Positions 50,915 to 59,462 of a stretch of DNA of 59,679 nt are shown piece by piece (positions within the stretch are counted from its first letter, which is position 1; every line of letters starts with the position of its first letter). Both the position numbers and the translations under genes were made by a program. The stretch spans positions 1 through 59,679 of the forward strand of contig CAAEIR010000387.1 of NCBI GenBank assembly GCA_900756035.1. The letters are read 5' to 3'. Origin of the DNA: an uncultured Anaerostipes sp. Lineage in GTDB: Bacteria; Bacillota; Clostridia; Lachnospirales; Lachnospiraceae. The notes below the pieces were generated by a model, which did not search any database, had not been told where the DNA came from, and saw only the letters and a program-made list of their open reading frames with translations.

Positions 50915-51589
50915 TTAAAGAAGGGCTTGGAGTTTTTTTCGGTCGGCAATCGATACACTGCCGCGGGAGAGAACGACAAGCCCTTCTTTTGCGAAATACT
51001 TTAACATTCTGGAAACTACTTCTCTGGCAGAGCCAAGTTCTTTGGCAATCTGCTCATGAGTCATGGAAACAGAAGGTTCTCCGATGCGCAGAGTTTCATC
51101 TAACAAAAAGGCAGCCAGACGTTTGTCGAAACTGGTAAATAAAATCTGCTGCATGGTCCACATAACGTCAGAAAATCGCTCTGTGGCAAGTTTATAGGTA
51201 AAAAGTTCGGCATAGACATTGTGTTTTGTCAGCTTAGAGAGCGTGGCAGGGGCAATCTGCAGAACGGAACAATCAGCCGCTGACTCCATAGAAACTTCAA
51301 AATCAATCGTACTTAAGACACAGGAGGCTGATAAAATGCAGATATCTCCGTGTTCCATTCGGTATAAGGTTACTTCGCGCCCTTCTTCTGATAAGATGGA
51401 AACACGGATAGTGCCTGATTGAATCAGAAGCATTCCCATACATTCGCTGTGGGCGCTGTGGATCAGGGAGCCCTTAGAGAAGTTTAGCTTCGTTGTATGA
51501 GACAGTACATCTTCTTGCTCTTCTTTGGAAAGATTGTTCCAGAAGGGTAATGTATGGTAAATGAATTCATAGTCTTTTTCGTTTAGCAT
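50915..51589 (-). CDS. Crp/Fnr-family transcriptional regulator
   Basis: A 224-residue regulator. An N-terminal cyclic-nucleotide-binding-like beta barrel (residues about 15-125, GSLIHSAHSECMGMLLIQSG and EEGREVTLYRMEHGDICILS) is followed by a long helix and a winged helix at about 150-220. Its recognition part is SMTHEQIAKELGSAREVVSRM. There is no N-terminal Cys cluster like that of Fnr. The few internal Cys residues might bind heme or sense redox, but this is speculation. The start has AAAGGAAA upstream and a promoter-like repeat copy behind it. Confidence 0.87.
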   Translation of the reverse strand: MLNEKDYEFIYHTLPFWNNLSKEEQEDVLSHTTKLNFSKGSLIHSAHSECMGMLLIQSGTIRVSILSEEGREVTLYRMEHGDICILSASCVLSTIDFEVSMESAADCSVLQIAPATLSKLTKHNVYAELFTYKLATERFSDVMWTMQQILFTSFDKRLAAFLLDETLRIGEPSVSMTHEQIAKELGSAREVVSRMLKYFAKEGLVVLSRGSVSIADRKKLQALL

Positions 51590-51618
51590 AGCGGTTTCCT
51601 TTCTTTAAAAATTTCCTT

Positions 51619-51657
51619 AAGTATACCTTATCGGAGGTCGTCCGTCCAGTGCGAAGC
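51619..51657 (-). repeat. Interspersed 39-bp repeat, copy 2, with promoter-like element
   Basis: It matches 1567-1605 at 36 of 39 positions. On the minus strand it again ends with TATACT, 17 bp after TGGACG, about 31 bp from the start codon of the Crp-family gene. Confidence 0.75.
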
Positions 51658-51841
51658 ACTATGTAATTACGAGTGCTCCAGAGAGTTTTTTATCCTTCGA
51701 ATGATAACAGAAGTTTGGATATAAGAAAAAATTATAATAGGTTATAGGAATCTGGTCTTGAACCCCCGGTGGACACTGAAAAAGGAACATGATAAAATTT
51801 AACTTAGATAATATTCAGATATACAATGAGGAGAAACGGAA

Positions 51842-52729
51842 ATGAAAATATCAGAAATTTTAAAAGAAAAAGCAACAGTTTCCTTTGAGGTGTTTCCGCC
51901 GAAAAATAAAGAGGGAGATATTTCTTCTATTTATCATACAATCGAAGAACTGGCAAAACTAAGTCCTGATTTTATTAGTGTTACCTACGGGGCGGGAGGG
52001 TCTACCAAAGGAAAAACAGTAGAAATTGCATCGGCAATTAAGCATCAGTATGGCATTGAATCCGTAGCACATTTAAGTTGTATTTCCTCTTCAAAAGAGG
52101 ATATTTTGCGAGAATGTCAACGGCTGAAAGAGGAAGGAATCGATAATATTCTGGCACTTCGCGGAGATTATCCGGCAGATGCCGGAAATTTTGATCCGGA
52201 AAATCTGGAATTTCATTTTGCCAGTGAGTTAAATGAGTTTATCGAAACAAATTTTCCGGGGCAATTTTGTCTTTCCGGTGCATGTTATCCGGAAACCCAT
52301 CAGGAAGCCGATGGATTTAAGAAAGATCTGGAGGCGCTGAAAAAGAAGGTCAATGCAGGAGCACAATATTTAGTGACACAGATTTTCTTTGATAACGACT
52401 ATTATTACCGACTGGTAAGAGAAGCAAGAAGAATTGGGATTACAGTACCGATTCTGGCAGGAATTATGCCAATTACCAATGCAAAATCGCTAATCCGGAC
52501 AACGAAAATGTGCGGATGTACCATTCCGTATCAGTTATCGACAATGATTGAGGCTTATTATGACAATCCTGCGGCAATGAAAGAAATCGGAATTAATTAT
52601 GCTGCCCAGCAGATAATTGATCTTATTACAAACGGAGTGGATGGCATTCATATTTATACGATGAACCGACCGGAAATTGCCCAGAGTATTTTTCAGAGTA
52701 TTCCGACAGTGTTAAGGAAATTAAATTAA
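51842..52729 (+). CDS. metF: Methylenetetrahydrofolate reductase
   Basis: A 295-residue flavoenzyme that makes 5-methyltetrahydrofolate, the methyl donor for methionine synthesis. FEVFPPKN at residues 15-22 carries the catalytic Glu. FISVTYGAGGSTKG binds the cofactors, and ILALRGDYPAD and DFIxTQxFF-like YLVTQIFFDNDYYY are standard. Length is normal. GAGGAG lies before the ATG. It forms an operon with the two methionine synthase genes (2 bp to the next). No S-box (SAM) riboswitch was recognised in 51658-51841. Confidence 0.95.
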   Translation: MKISEILKEKATVSFEVFPPKNKEGDISSIYHTIEELAKLSPDFISVTYGAGGSTKGKTVEIASAIKHQYGIESVAHLSCISSSKEDILRECQRLKEEGIDNILALRGDYPADAGNFDPENLEFHFASELNEFIETNFPGQFCLSGACYPETHQEADGFKKDLEALKKKVNAGAQYLVTQIFFDNDYYYRLVREARRIGITVPILAGIMPITNAKSLIRTTKMCGCTIPYQLSTMIEAYYDNPAAMKEIGINYAAQQIIDLITNGVDGIHIYTMNRPEIAQSIFQSIPTVLRKLN

Positions 52730-52731
52730 AA

Positions 52732-53382
52732 ATGATCAGAGAAATGGCATTAAAGTATTTAGGATATGGTGAACATACATTACCGGAAGATATGGAGAAA
52801 CTGCTGGATACATGTATCAAAGAAGTTAAAAAGGTCTCACAGCCCAGAGTAACTGTGAAACAATTTCGTCTTGCCAAAGAACCACTCAGAATTGATGAAA
52901 CAGGAGATGCAATTTTAGGAAAACAGATGGAAGAGTTGTTAAAAGACTGTCCGGAGTGTCTGCTGATCGGATGCACCCTGGGACTTGAGCTGGAACGAAA
53001 ACTAAAATTTTATGCAAAGATTGATATGACAAAGGCCGCTGTTATGGATGCTGTGGCGAGTGCCTGGCTGGAAGAATTTTGTGATGAGTATGAGAGTGGG
53101 TTAGGGTATCCGGCGAGGACTTACCGTGCTTGTCCGGGATATGGTGATTTCCCGTTGGAGTTTAATAGAACGATTGCTTCGCTCCTTGATATTTCCAGAA
53201 AAATAGGTGTTACAATCACAGCATCGAATTTATTGATTCCCCAGAAATCCATGCTTGGAGTGATCGGGATCGGAGACCGTGGGAGAGGGAAATCATGTGG
53301 AAATTGTGTTATGAGAGAGGACTGCCCATTTAGAAAGAGAGGACAACGATGTTACGAGATCGAATCGGAAAAGATTTGCTGA
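52732..53382 (+). CDS. Methionine synthase activation-domain protein
   Basis: A 216-residue protein equal to the C-terminal activation domain of MetH, which binds SAM and remethylates oxidised cobalamin. The motif RACPGYGDFPLEF near residue 130 matches the RPAPGYPACPDH-type SAM site. ITASNLLIPQKSMLGVIGIG corresponds to the region after it. The C-terminus carries four or more Cys (CGNCVMREDCPFRKRGQRC), which may hold a metal or iron-sulfur cluster absent from fused MetH proteins. It partners the MetH core encoded by the next gene, which it overlaps by 34 bp. Confidence 0.87.
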   Translation: MIREMALKYLGYGEHTLPEDMEKLLDTCIKEVKKVSQPRVTVKQFRLAKEPLRIDETGDAILGKQMEELLKDCPECLLIGCTLGLELERKLKFYAKIDMTKAAVMDAVASAWLEEFCDEYESGLGYPARTYRACPGYGDFPLEFNRTIASLLDISRKIGVTITASNLLIPQKSMLGVIGIGDRGRGKSCGNCVMREDCPFRKRGQRCYEIESEKIC

Positions 53383-55706
53383 TATTTGATGGAGCGATGG
53401 GAACCCAGCTTCAGAATGCGGGACTTAAGGCAGGGGATATCCCTGAAGAATTGAGTATAGAACAGCCGGAACTGTTACGAGGGATTCATAAGAAGTATCT
53501 GGATGCAGGAGCCCATTTTATCACGACAAATACGTTTGGGTGTAATCGGCTTAAAATGGCAGATGCAAAGTATCCGGCGCAGGAGATGCTGCTTTCTGCG
53601 GTGAAAAATGCAAGACAGGCGAGAGCGGAAGCGGGAAGAGAAGAAGATGCCTATGTTGTATTGGATATTGGGCCGATCGGACAGCTTTTAGAACCTATGG
53701 GGACGCTGACGTTCGATGAAGCTTATGATATTATTTTGGAACAGATTATTCCGGTAAAAGATCAGGTGGATGCTGTTCTGTTTGAAACTATGAGTGATCT
53801 TTACGAAGTAAAGGCAGGGGTTTTGGCAGTCAAGGAACATACGGATCTTCCGGTTTTTGTGACCATGACCTTCGAGCAAAATGGACGGACATTGTCCGGA
53901 AATGATCCTGAAACTTTCGTAAATGTAGCGGAAGGACTTGGAGCAGATGTTGTGGGGGTTAATTGTTCTCTGGGACCAGAGGAGTTAAAACCTATTATTC
54001 AGGAAATTTTGGAGACTGCATCTGTTCCGGTGATGCTTCAGCCTAATGCAGGGCTTCCATGTCTGGAACATGGTGAGACGCATTATCATGTAACTCCTGA
54101 GGAGTATGTGGAGGCTATGAAAGATTATATGGAACAGGGTGCTGCCATTGTCGGAGGGTGCTGTGGAACGACACCGGAGTTTATAGAAAAACTTTCAAAA
54201 GCCGCACCGGAAACTGTGGCAGAGCGTAAGGTTTTGAAGAAGACAAGAGTCTCCAGTCAGACGCAGACCGTTACTTTTGGAAATCGTGTCATAGTCTGTG
54301 GTGAGCGGTTAAATCCTACCGGAAAGAAAAAAATGAAACAGGCGCTTATTGAAGAGCGGTATGATGAATTGGTAGTTGAGGCTGTGAGGCAGGAAGAGGC
54401 AGGTGCACAGGTATTAGATGTGAATGTGGGACTGCCGGGCATTGATGAGCCTGAAACGATGAAACGGGTGATCCGCCTGCTTCAGGAAGTTATTACATTG
54501 CCTCTTCAGATTGACAGTTCCAATGCAGAAGCCATTGAAAAAGCATGCAGATATTATAATGGAAAGCCTTTGATTAACTCGGTTAACGGAAAAGATGAAG
54601 TTATGGAAGCAGTATTTCCGATTGTGAGGAAATATGGAGGCGTGGTAATTGGTCTGACATTGGATGAGGGAATTCCGTTAAAGGCAGAAGAACGGTTTGA
54701 AATTGCAAAAAAAATCATCAAAAAAGCAGAACAGTATGGAATAGGAAAAGAAGATATTATTATTGACTGTCTGACGCTCACTGCATCTGCGCAGCAAAAA
54801 GAAGTCCGCGAAACTCTGCGTGCTATGAAAATGGTAAAAGAACTCGGGGTTCATACGGTTCTTGGGGTATCGAATGTTTCCTTTGGACTTCCGAACCGTC
54901 CGCTGTTAAACAGAACCTTTTTAACACTTGCTATGGAGGCCGGGTTAGATCTTCCGATTATCAATCCGTTGGATACAGAATTAATGGGAACTATTGATGC
55001 ATTTCATGTGCTGTTTTATAAAGATGTGGATAGCCAGAATTATATCAAAAGTCAGTCGAAAGAAACAGCAAGCCCATCACGGGTGCAGGAATCAACTTTT
55101 ACATTGAGAGATATTATCATTCATGGACTAAAGGATGAAGTAAAGCAGGCAACCGCAGAGGAGCTTTCAAAGAGAGAGCCGCTAGAAGTCATAAATCAAG
55201 TAATTATTCCAGCACTCAATGAGGTAGGAAAGGATTATGAAACCGGAAAGATTTTTCTTCCGCAGTTGATTCAGTCGGCAGAAACGACCAAGAAAGCATT
55301 TGAAGTTGTGAAAGAATCCTTTGCAACCAATGATGGAGAAGAAAAGGGACCAATTTTAATGGCAACTGTGGAAGGAGATATCCATGACATCGGGAAAAAT
55401 ATTGTAAAAGTTGTTATGGAAAGCTACGGATACCGTGTAATTGATCTTGGAAAAGATGTAAAAGTGGAAAAGGTTGTAGAGGCATGGAAAAAATATAGAC
55501 CAAAGGCGATTGGTTTGAGTGCATTGATGACGACAACGGTGGTTTCTATGGAACGGACGATTCAGGCATTAAAGAAGGAAGGATGCAATGCCCCGATTTG
55601 GGTTGGAGGTGCGGTGCTTACGGAAGACATCGCTAAAAATATAGGTGCAGATTACTATGCAGAAGATGCGATGGCATCGGTAACATTATTGGAAAAGGTG
55701 CTGTAG
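53349..55706 (+). CDS. metH: Cobalamin-dependent methionine synthase core (no activation domain)
   Basis: A 785-residue enzyme transferring the methyl group of methyltetrahydrofolate to homocysteine through cobalamin. Residues 1-285 are the homocysteine domain with zinc ligands in GVNCSLGP and VGGCCGTTP. Residues about 305-560 are the pterin domain (VCGERLNPTGKKKM, LDVNVGLPGIDEPE, INSVNG). Residues about 590-680 are the cap, and the rest is the B12 domain with VEGDIHDIGKNIVK (DXHXXG, the cobalamin His). It ends there, lacking the activation domain that E. coli MetH carries. That function is encoded just upstream. The start overlaps the upstream gene. Confidence 0.93.
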   Translation: MLRDRIGKDLLIFDGAMGTQLQNAGLKAGDIPEELSIEQPELLRGIHKKYLDAGAHFITTNTFGCNRLKMADAKYPAQEMLLSAVKNARQARAEAGREEDAYVVLDIGPIGQLLEPMGTLTFDEAYDIILEQIIPVKDQVDAVLFETMSDLYEVKAGVLAVKEHTDLPVFVTMTFEQNGRTLSGNDPETFVNVAEGLGADVVGVNCSLGPEELKPIIQEILETASVPVMLQPNAGLPCLEHGETHYHVTPEEYVEAMKDYMEQGAAIVGGCCGTTPEFIEKLSKAAPETVAERKVLKKTRVSSQTQTVTFGNRVIVCGERLNPTGKKKMKQALIEERYDELVVEAVRQEEAGAQVLDVNVGLPGIDEPETMKRVIRLLQEVITLPLQIDSSNAEAIEKACRYYNGKPLINSVNGKDEVMEAVFPIVRKYGGVVIGLTLDEGIPLKAEERFEIAKKIIKKAEQYGIGKEDIIIDCLTLTASAQQKEVRETLRAMKMVKELGVHTVLGVSNVSFGLPNRPLLNRTFLTLAMEAGLDLPIINPLDTELMGTIDAFHVLFYKDVDSQNYIKSQSKETASPSRVQESTFTLRDIIIHGLKDEVKQATAEELSKREPLEVINQVIIPALNEVGKDYETGKIFLPQLIQSAETTKKAFEVVKESFATNDGEEKGPILMATVEGDIHDIGKNIVKVVMESYGYRVIDLGKDVKVEKVVEAWKKYRPKAIGLSALMTTTVVSMERTIQALKKEGCNAPIWVGGAVLTEDIAKNIGADYYAEDAMASVTLLEKVL

Positions 55707-55755
55707 CAGCATTAAAGCACGCTGTGGGGTAAAAACAAGAAATTTTTGAATTTTA

Positions 55756-55797
55756 AATGAGAAGAACTGTGTAATATCAGTTTTTCTCATTTTTTTG
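55756..55797 (+). terminator. Terminator of the met operon
   Basis: A 14-bp stem with one G-T pair (55756-55769 with 55778-55791) is followed by TTTTTTG. The gene-free stretch 55707-56165 otherwise holds only A/T-rich sequence and the promoter at 56074-56102. Confidence 0.8.
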
Positions 55798-56073
55798 TTT
55801 TGTCCTAAAATAATCTTTGTTTCAAAGAAAAATCAAAAATTAAAGAAAAAATCAATAGAATAAATAAGAAATAGGCTTTGGAAATGATAAAATATTCACG
55901 AAATCTATTGAAAAATGAGAATTGATAGAAAAAACAATAAAAAGAAAAGGATGATTTTGGATAGGTTTTTTAAAGCCTTTGTAAAAGTTGCACAAAAAAC
56001 AGGTAATTTCTTTGAAAAACAGAATAAAAATCTGTGAAATAGAAACAAAATTTTTGAAATCAACAAAATATGA

Positions 56074-56102
56074 TTGACTAAAAGATGACGATGTACTAAA
56101 AT
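56074..56102 (+). promoter_or_regulatory. Promoter of the second polyol operon
   Basis: TTGACT at 56074-56079 and TAAAAT at 56097-56102 are separated by 17 bp, 63 bp before the dehydrogenase start codon. Confidence 0.65.
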
Positions 56103-56165
56103 AAAGACATAACAAAGAAATACTTGCAGAAAGCAAGGGTATGGGAGAAGAAAAGGAGAAAAATT

Positions 56166-57266
56166 ATGCATGCTTTAAAACGTTTTGGAACAGCTTTTGG
56201 TGGTTACAAGATGATGGAGAATTATCCGGAGCCGACTTGCGGACCAGAGGATATTATTATCGAAATCAAGGCGGCAGCTATCTGTGGAGCTGATATGAAA
56301 CACTGGGGAGTTGACAACGGATATGATGACACAAATATTACACCAGATCAGCAGCAGTCAGTAAGAGGACATGAATTTGCAGGAGAAATCGTGGAAGTCG
56401 GATCTGAAGTAAAAGACTGGAAAGTCGGACAGAGAGTAGTATCTGATAACAGCGCTCATGTCTGCGGTGTATGCCCGGCATGTGAGCAGGGGGATTTCTT
56501 ATGCTGTGAAGAAAAAGTAAACTTAGGATTAGACAACAATACATGGGGCGGAGGATTTTCAAAATACTGTAAAGTTCCGGGAGAAATTTTAAGAATTCAT
56601 AAACATGCGATCTGGGAGATTCCTGAAAGTGTAAGTTACGAAGAAGCATGTGTTATGGATCCGATCTGCAACTCTTATAAAGCGGTAGTACAGCAGGCTC
56701 ACTTGATGCCGGGACAGGATGTGGTTGTATTTGGAACAGGCCCGATCGGATTATTTGCTGTACAGGCAGCACGTTTAATGGGTGCGGTAAACATCGTTAT
56801 GGTTGGTCTGGAAGAAGATGTGGAGACAAGATTCCCGATTGCCATGGAAGTCGGAGCAACACATTGTGTGAACGGATCTAAAGAAGATGTTGTAGCAAGA
56901 TGTACAGAAATCTGCGGAAGAGATAACTTAGGATTGGTTATTGAATGTTCCGGAGCAAATATCGCATTAAAACAGGCAATTGAAATGACAAGACCAAACG
57001 CCGAGATTGTTCGTGCAGGTATGGGATTCAAACCTCTTGAATTCTCTATCAATGACATTACATCATGGAACAAGAGTATCATCGGACATATGGCATATGA
57101 TTCTACTACATGGAGAAACTGCTTAAGACTGTTAGAATCCGGACAGATTCAGGTAAAACCAATGATTACACATCGTCTTGGATTATCCGAGTGGGAAAAA
57201 GGCTTTGATTTAATGGCGAAAAAACAGGCTGTAAAAGTTATCTTCCATTATGACTATGAAGACTAG
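56166..57266 (+). CDS. Zinc-binding sugar/polyol dehydrogenase (MDR family)
   Basis: A 366-residue medium-chain dehydrogenase. Catalytic zinc ligands are seen as AAAICGADMKHW and RGHEFAGEIVEVG. The structural zinc cysteines are in CGVCPACEQGDFLCC. The Rossmann fold has VVVFGTGPIGLFAVQAARLMG near residue 185. It resembles L-threonine, sorbitol and related polyol dehydrogenases. The substrate is presumably a sugar alcohol or sugar acid fed by the MFS transporter downstream. The ATG at 56166 follows AAAGGAG. An upstream in-frame ATG at 56124 has no such site. The first gene of a four-gene cluster. Confidence 0.85.
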   Translation: MHALKRFGTAFGGYKMMENYPEPTCGPEDIIIEIKAAAICGADMKHWGVDNGYDDTNITPDQQQSVRGHEFAGEIVEVGSEVKDWKVGQRVVSDNSAHVCGVCPACEQGDFLCCEEKVNLGLDNNTWGGGFSKYCKVPGEILRIHKHAIWEIPESVSYEEACVMDPICNSYKAVVQQAHLMPGQDVVVFGTGPIGLFAVQAARLMGAVNIVMVGLEEDVETRFPIAMEVGATHCVNGSKEDVVARCTEICGRDNLGLVIECSGANIALKQAIEMTRPNAEIVRAGMGFKPLEFSINDITSWNKSIIGHMAYDSTTWRNCLRLLESGQIQVKPMITHRLGLSEWEKGFDLMAKKQAVKVIFHYDYED

Positions 57267-57293
57267 GCGATTGAAATAAAGGGGAAAAATCAA

Positions 57294-57983
57294 ATGAAAA
57301 GAAGATTAATGATTGCGCCATCTATGGGATGCTGTGATTTGTTTGATATGGAACGTCAGGTTCGTATCATTGATGAAAAATCAGATTTTTTACATATGGA
57401 TATCAAAGATGGTGTTTATGTTCCAAGTTTTGGAATCGGACCGGAGTTCTTAGCAGCCTTGAAAGATAAGGTAACGACACCGATGGATGCTCATTTAATG
57501 ATTAAGCATCCGCAACAGTATCTGGAAACTTTTGCGCAGGCAGGGGCGGCTTATATTACGCCCCATACAGACTGCATTGAAGGAGATGCTTTTGTAACAA
57601 TTAATAAGATTAAAGAGCTTGGATGCAAGGCGGGAATCGCACTAAATCCGTCAGTTCCGCTTGAGACCATTGAGTATTATCTGCCGCTTCTTGATAAAGT
57701 TACGATTATGATTGTGGATGCGGGAATTTCAGGTCAGAAGGTCATTGAACAGACGTATGATAAGATTCGCAGACTGGTTTGTTTAAGAGAGGAAAAAGGA
57801 CTTCATTTCCTGATAGAAGCAGATGGATCTATGAATCGTGATGTATACCGTCCGTTGTATGAAGCAGGGGCAGACATGGTGGTTTTAGGACCTCCGGCTT
57901 TGTGGAACAAAGCAGATGATTTTGAAGAAGCATGGAACATCATGGAAAACGAACTGGAAAATGAATTGAGAGATATTATATAG
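57294..57983 (+). CDS. Ribulose-phosphate 3-epimerase family protein (possibly allulose-6-phosphate type)
   Basis: A 229-residue TIM-barrel epimerase. Signature residues are APSMGCCDLFDM at the N-terminus, FLHMDIKDGVYVPSFGIGPEF (metal-binding His and Asp), MDAHLMIKHPQQYL, ALNPSVPLETI, IMIVDAGISGQKV and IEADGSMNRDV. They match ribulose-phosphate epimerase and the AlsE branch. In a polyol cluster, an AlsE-like role turning D-allulose 6-phosphate into fructose 6-phosphate, or a pentulose phosphate epimerisation, is more likely than the housekeeping pathway. GGGGA precedes the ATG. It is 27 bp after the dehydrogenase gene. Confidence 0.85.
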   Translation: MKRRLMIAPSMGCCDLFDMERQVRIIDEKSDFLHMDIKDGVYVPSFGIGPEFLAALKDKVTTPMDAHLMIKHPQQYLETFAQAGAAYITPHTDCIEGDAFVTINKIKELGCKAGIALNPSVPLETIEYYLPLLDKVTIMIVDAGISGQKVIEQTYDKIRRLVCLREEKGLHFLIEADGSMNRDVYRPLYEAGADMVVLGPPALWNKADDFEEAWNIMENELENELRDII

Positions 57984-58014
57984 ACGTAGTCTTATATGAA
58001 GAAAGGGAAAACAA

Positions 58015-59388
58015 ATGTCAAATAGAACAAGCGCAAATATCGGAGCCAGGCTTGATCGCCTGCCGAATTCAAGCTGGCATGTGAAAATGTGGCTGATTAC
58101 AGCATTTGCATTATTAGTATGCTGGTCAAACGGTATCGGAGGAGCGGTACAAAATATTCTGTTAAATGAGATTCACTGGTTAGAACCGGGATCAAGTCTT
58201 CTGGCAATGTGGGGAACGACCTACACGGCAGGTCAGTTATTCGGAGCATTGATTGGCGGTCCGATCGGTGACAAGATTGGTCGTAAGAAGAGCATCTTAT
58301 TATATGAAGTAATTCACATTGTTGCAATGATCGGTGGAGCTGCCGCACCAAATGTATATGTGTTGTATGTATTCCGTTTGATTCAGGGATTTGGACTGGG
58401 GGCATTGCTGGTAGTATTATTTGCAGGGTTTACAGAGTATGTACCTGGAAGAAACCGAGGTACATGGTCCAGCCGAAATTCTTTCATCGGAAACTGGGCA
58501 CATCCGATTTGTAACGGTATCGCACTTTTAATTGTGTCTACAGGAATCAGCATGAATATGAACTGGAGAGTACAGTATATCATTCCTTCTGTATTATCTA
58601 TCGTTGCATGTATCTTTATTTACACAAAGTTTCCGGAATCACCAAGATGGCTGGAAGCACAGGGAAGAGTGGATGAAGCAGATGAAATTTTAACAAACAT
58701 TGAAAAAGAAATTGAAGCGGCAACCGGAAAACCTCTTCCGGAAGTAACCGAAGAGCCAAAGGCAGTAAAACAACTTCCGTATTCTGCATTGTTCAAAGGA
58801 AAATTATTAAGAAGAACTATCGTAGGATCGCTGGTATTAATCGGTATGAATACGATTCAATACACTTTAATGAACTGGATGCCTTCTATGTTATCTTCTT
58901 TGGGCTATGATACTTCACAGTCTCAGTTTATGACGATGTTCGGTCTGTTCGGAGCACCTTTTGGAATCTTTATTGCATCTTTGATTATGGATAAGTTTCC
59001 TCGAAGAGTCATGGGTGTGGCACTCCTTGTACTGATGGCAGCTCTCGGAATTGTGACAGGACAACAGACAACGATGAATGGACTGATCTTATGGACATTC
59101 CTGTTAAACACTGTCATTTACATGTATGTATGTTACGCATCTGCCGTATATGTACCGGAAATGTGGCCGACGTCTGCAAAACTGTCCGGTTCCGGATTCA
59201 GTAATGCTATGGGTCGTGTCAGCAATATCTTCTTCCCATTCCTTGTAACTTATGTTGCAAACAGTGTAGGAGCAGGCGGAGTTTTCATATTGATTTCCAT
59301 TGTGGCGGGAATTATTGCTGTCAGTATCCTGATCTTTGGTGTAGAGACCAGAGGAGAGTCTGTAGAGGATATCGGAAACATTGATTAA
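58015..59388 (+). CDS. MFS sugar transporter
   Basis: A 457-residue major-facilitator transporter of the sugar porter type, with about 12 membrane segments. The loop motif GGPIGDKIGRKKSILL after helix 2 (residues about 81-96) is the MFS signature. The central loop carries FPESPRWLEAQGRVDEADEIL, the PESPRWL motif of sugar porters. VETRGESVEDI at the C-terminus is the PETKG equivalent. It does not phosphorylate its cargo, which suits a dehydrogenase-first pathway. GAAAGGGAAA lies before the ATG. Confidence 0.9.
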   Translation: MSNRTSANIGARLDRLPNSSWHVKMWLITAFALLVCWSNGIGGAVQNILLNEIHWLEPGSSLLAMWGTTYTAGQLFGALIGGPIGDKIGRKKSILLYEVIHIVAMIGGAAAPNVYVLYVFRLIQGFGLGALLVVLFAGFTEYVPGRNRGTWSSRNSFIGNWAHPICNGIALLIVSTGISMNMNWRVQYIIPSVLSIVACIFIYTKFPESPRWLEAQGRVDEADEILTNIEKEIEAATGKPLPEVTEEPKAVKQLPYSALFKGKLLRRTIVGSLVLIGMNTIQYTLMNWMPSMLSSLGYDTSQSQFMTMFGLFGAPFGIFIASLIMDKFPRRVMGVALLVLMAALGIVTGQQTTMNGLILWTFLLNTVIYMYVCYASAVYVPEMWPTSAKLSGSGFSNAMGRVSNIFFPFLVTYVANSVGAGGVFILISIVAGIIAVSILIFGVETRGESVEDIGNID

Positions 59389-59413
59389 ATAGTAGCAATA
59401 GAATATAGAATAT

Positions 59414-59439
59414 TCCGGTATCTCTGATGGGGTACCGGG
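59414..59439 (+). other. Intergenic hairpin
   Basis: A 9-bp stem with two G-T pairs lies between the transporter and the final dehydrogenase gene. It has no T run, so a processing or stabilising role is possible. Confidence 0.35.
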
Positions 59440-59462
59440 ATCTAAAATGAGGAGGTTTCCCA

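Noticed and set aside
51658..51841. Possible SAM (S-box) riboswitch before metF
   Set aside because: None of the conserved S-box sequences could be found, and no terminator pair is seen.
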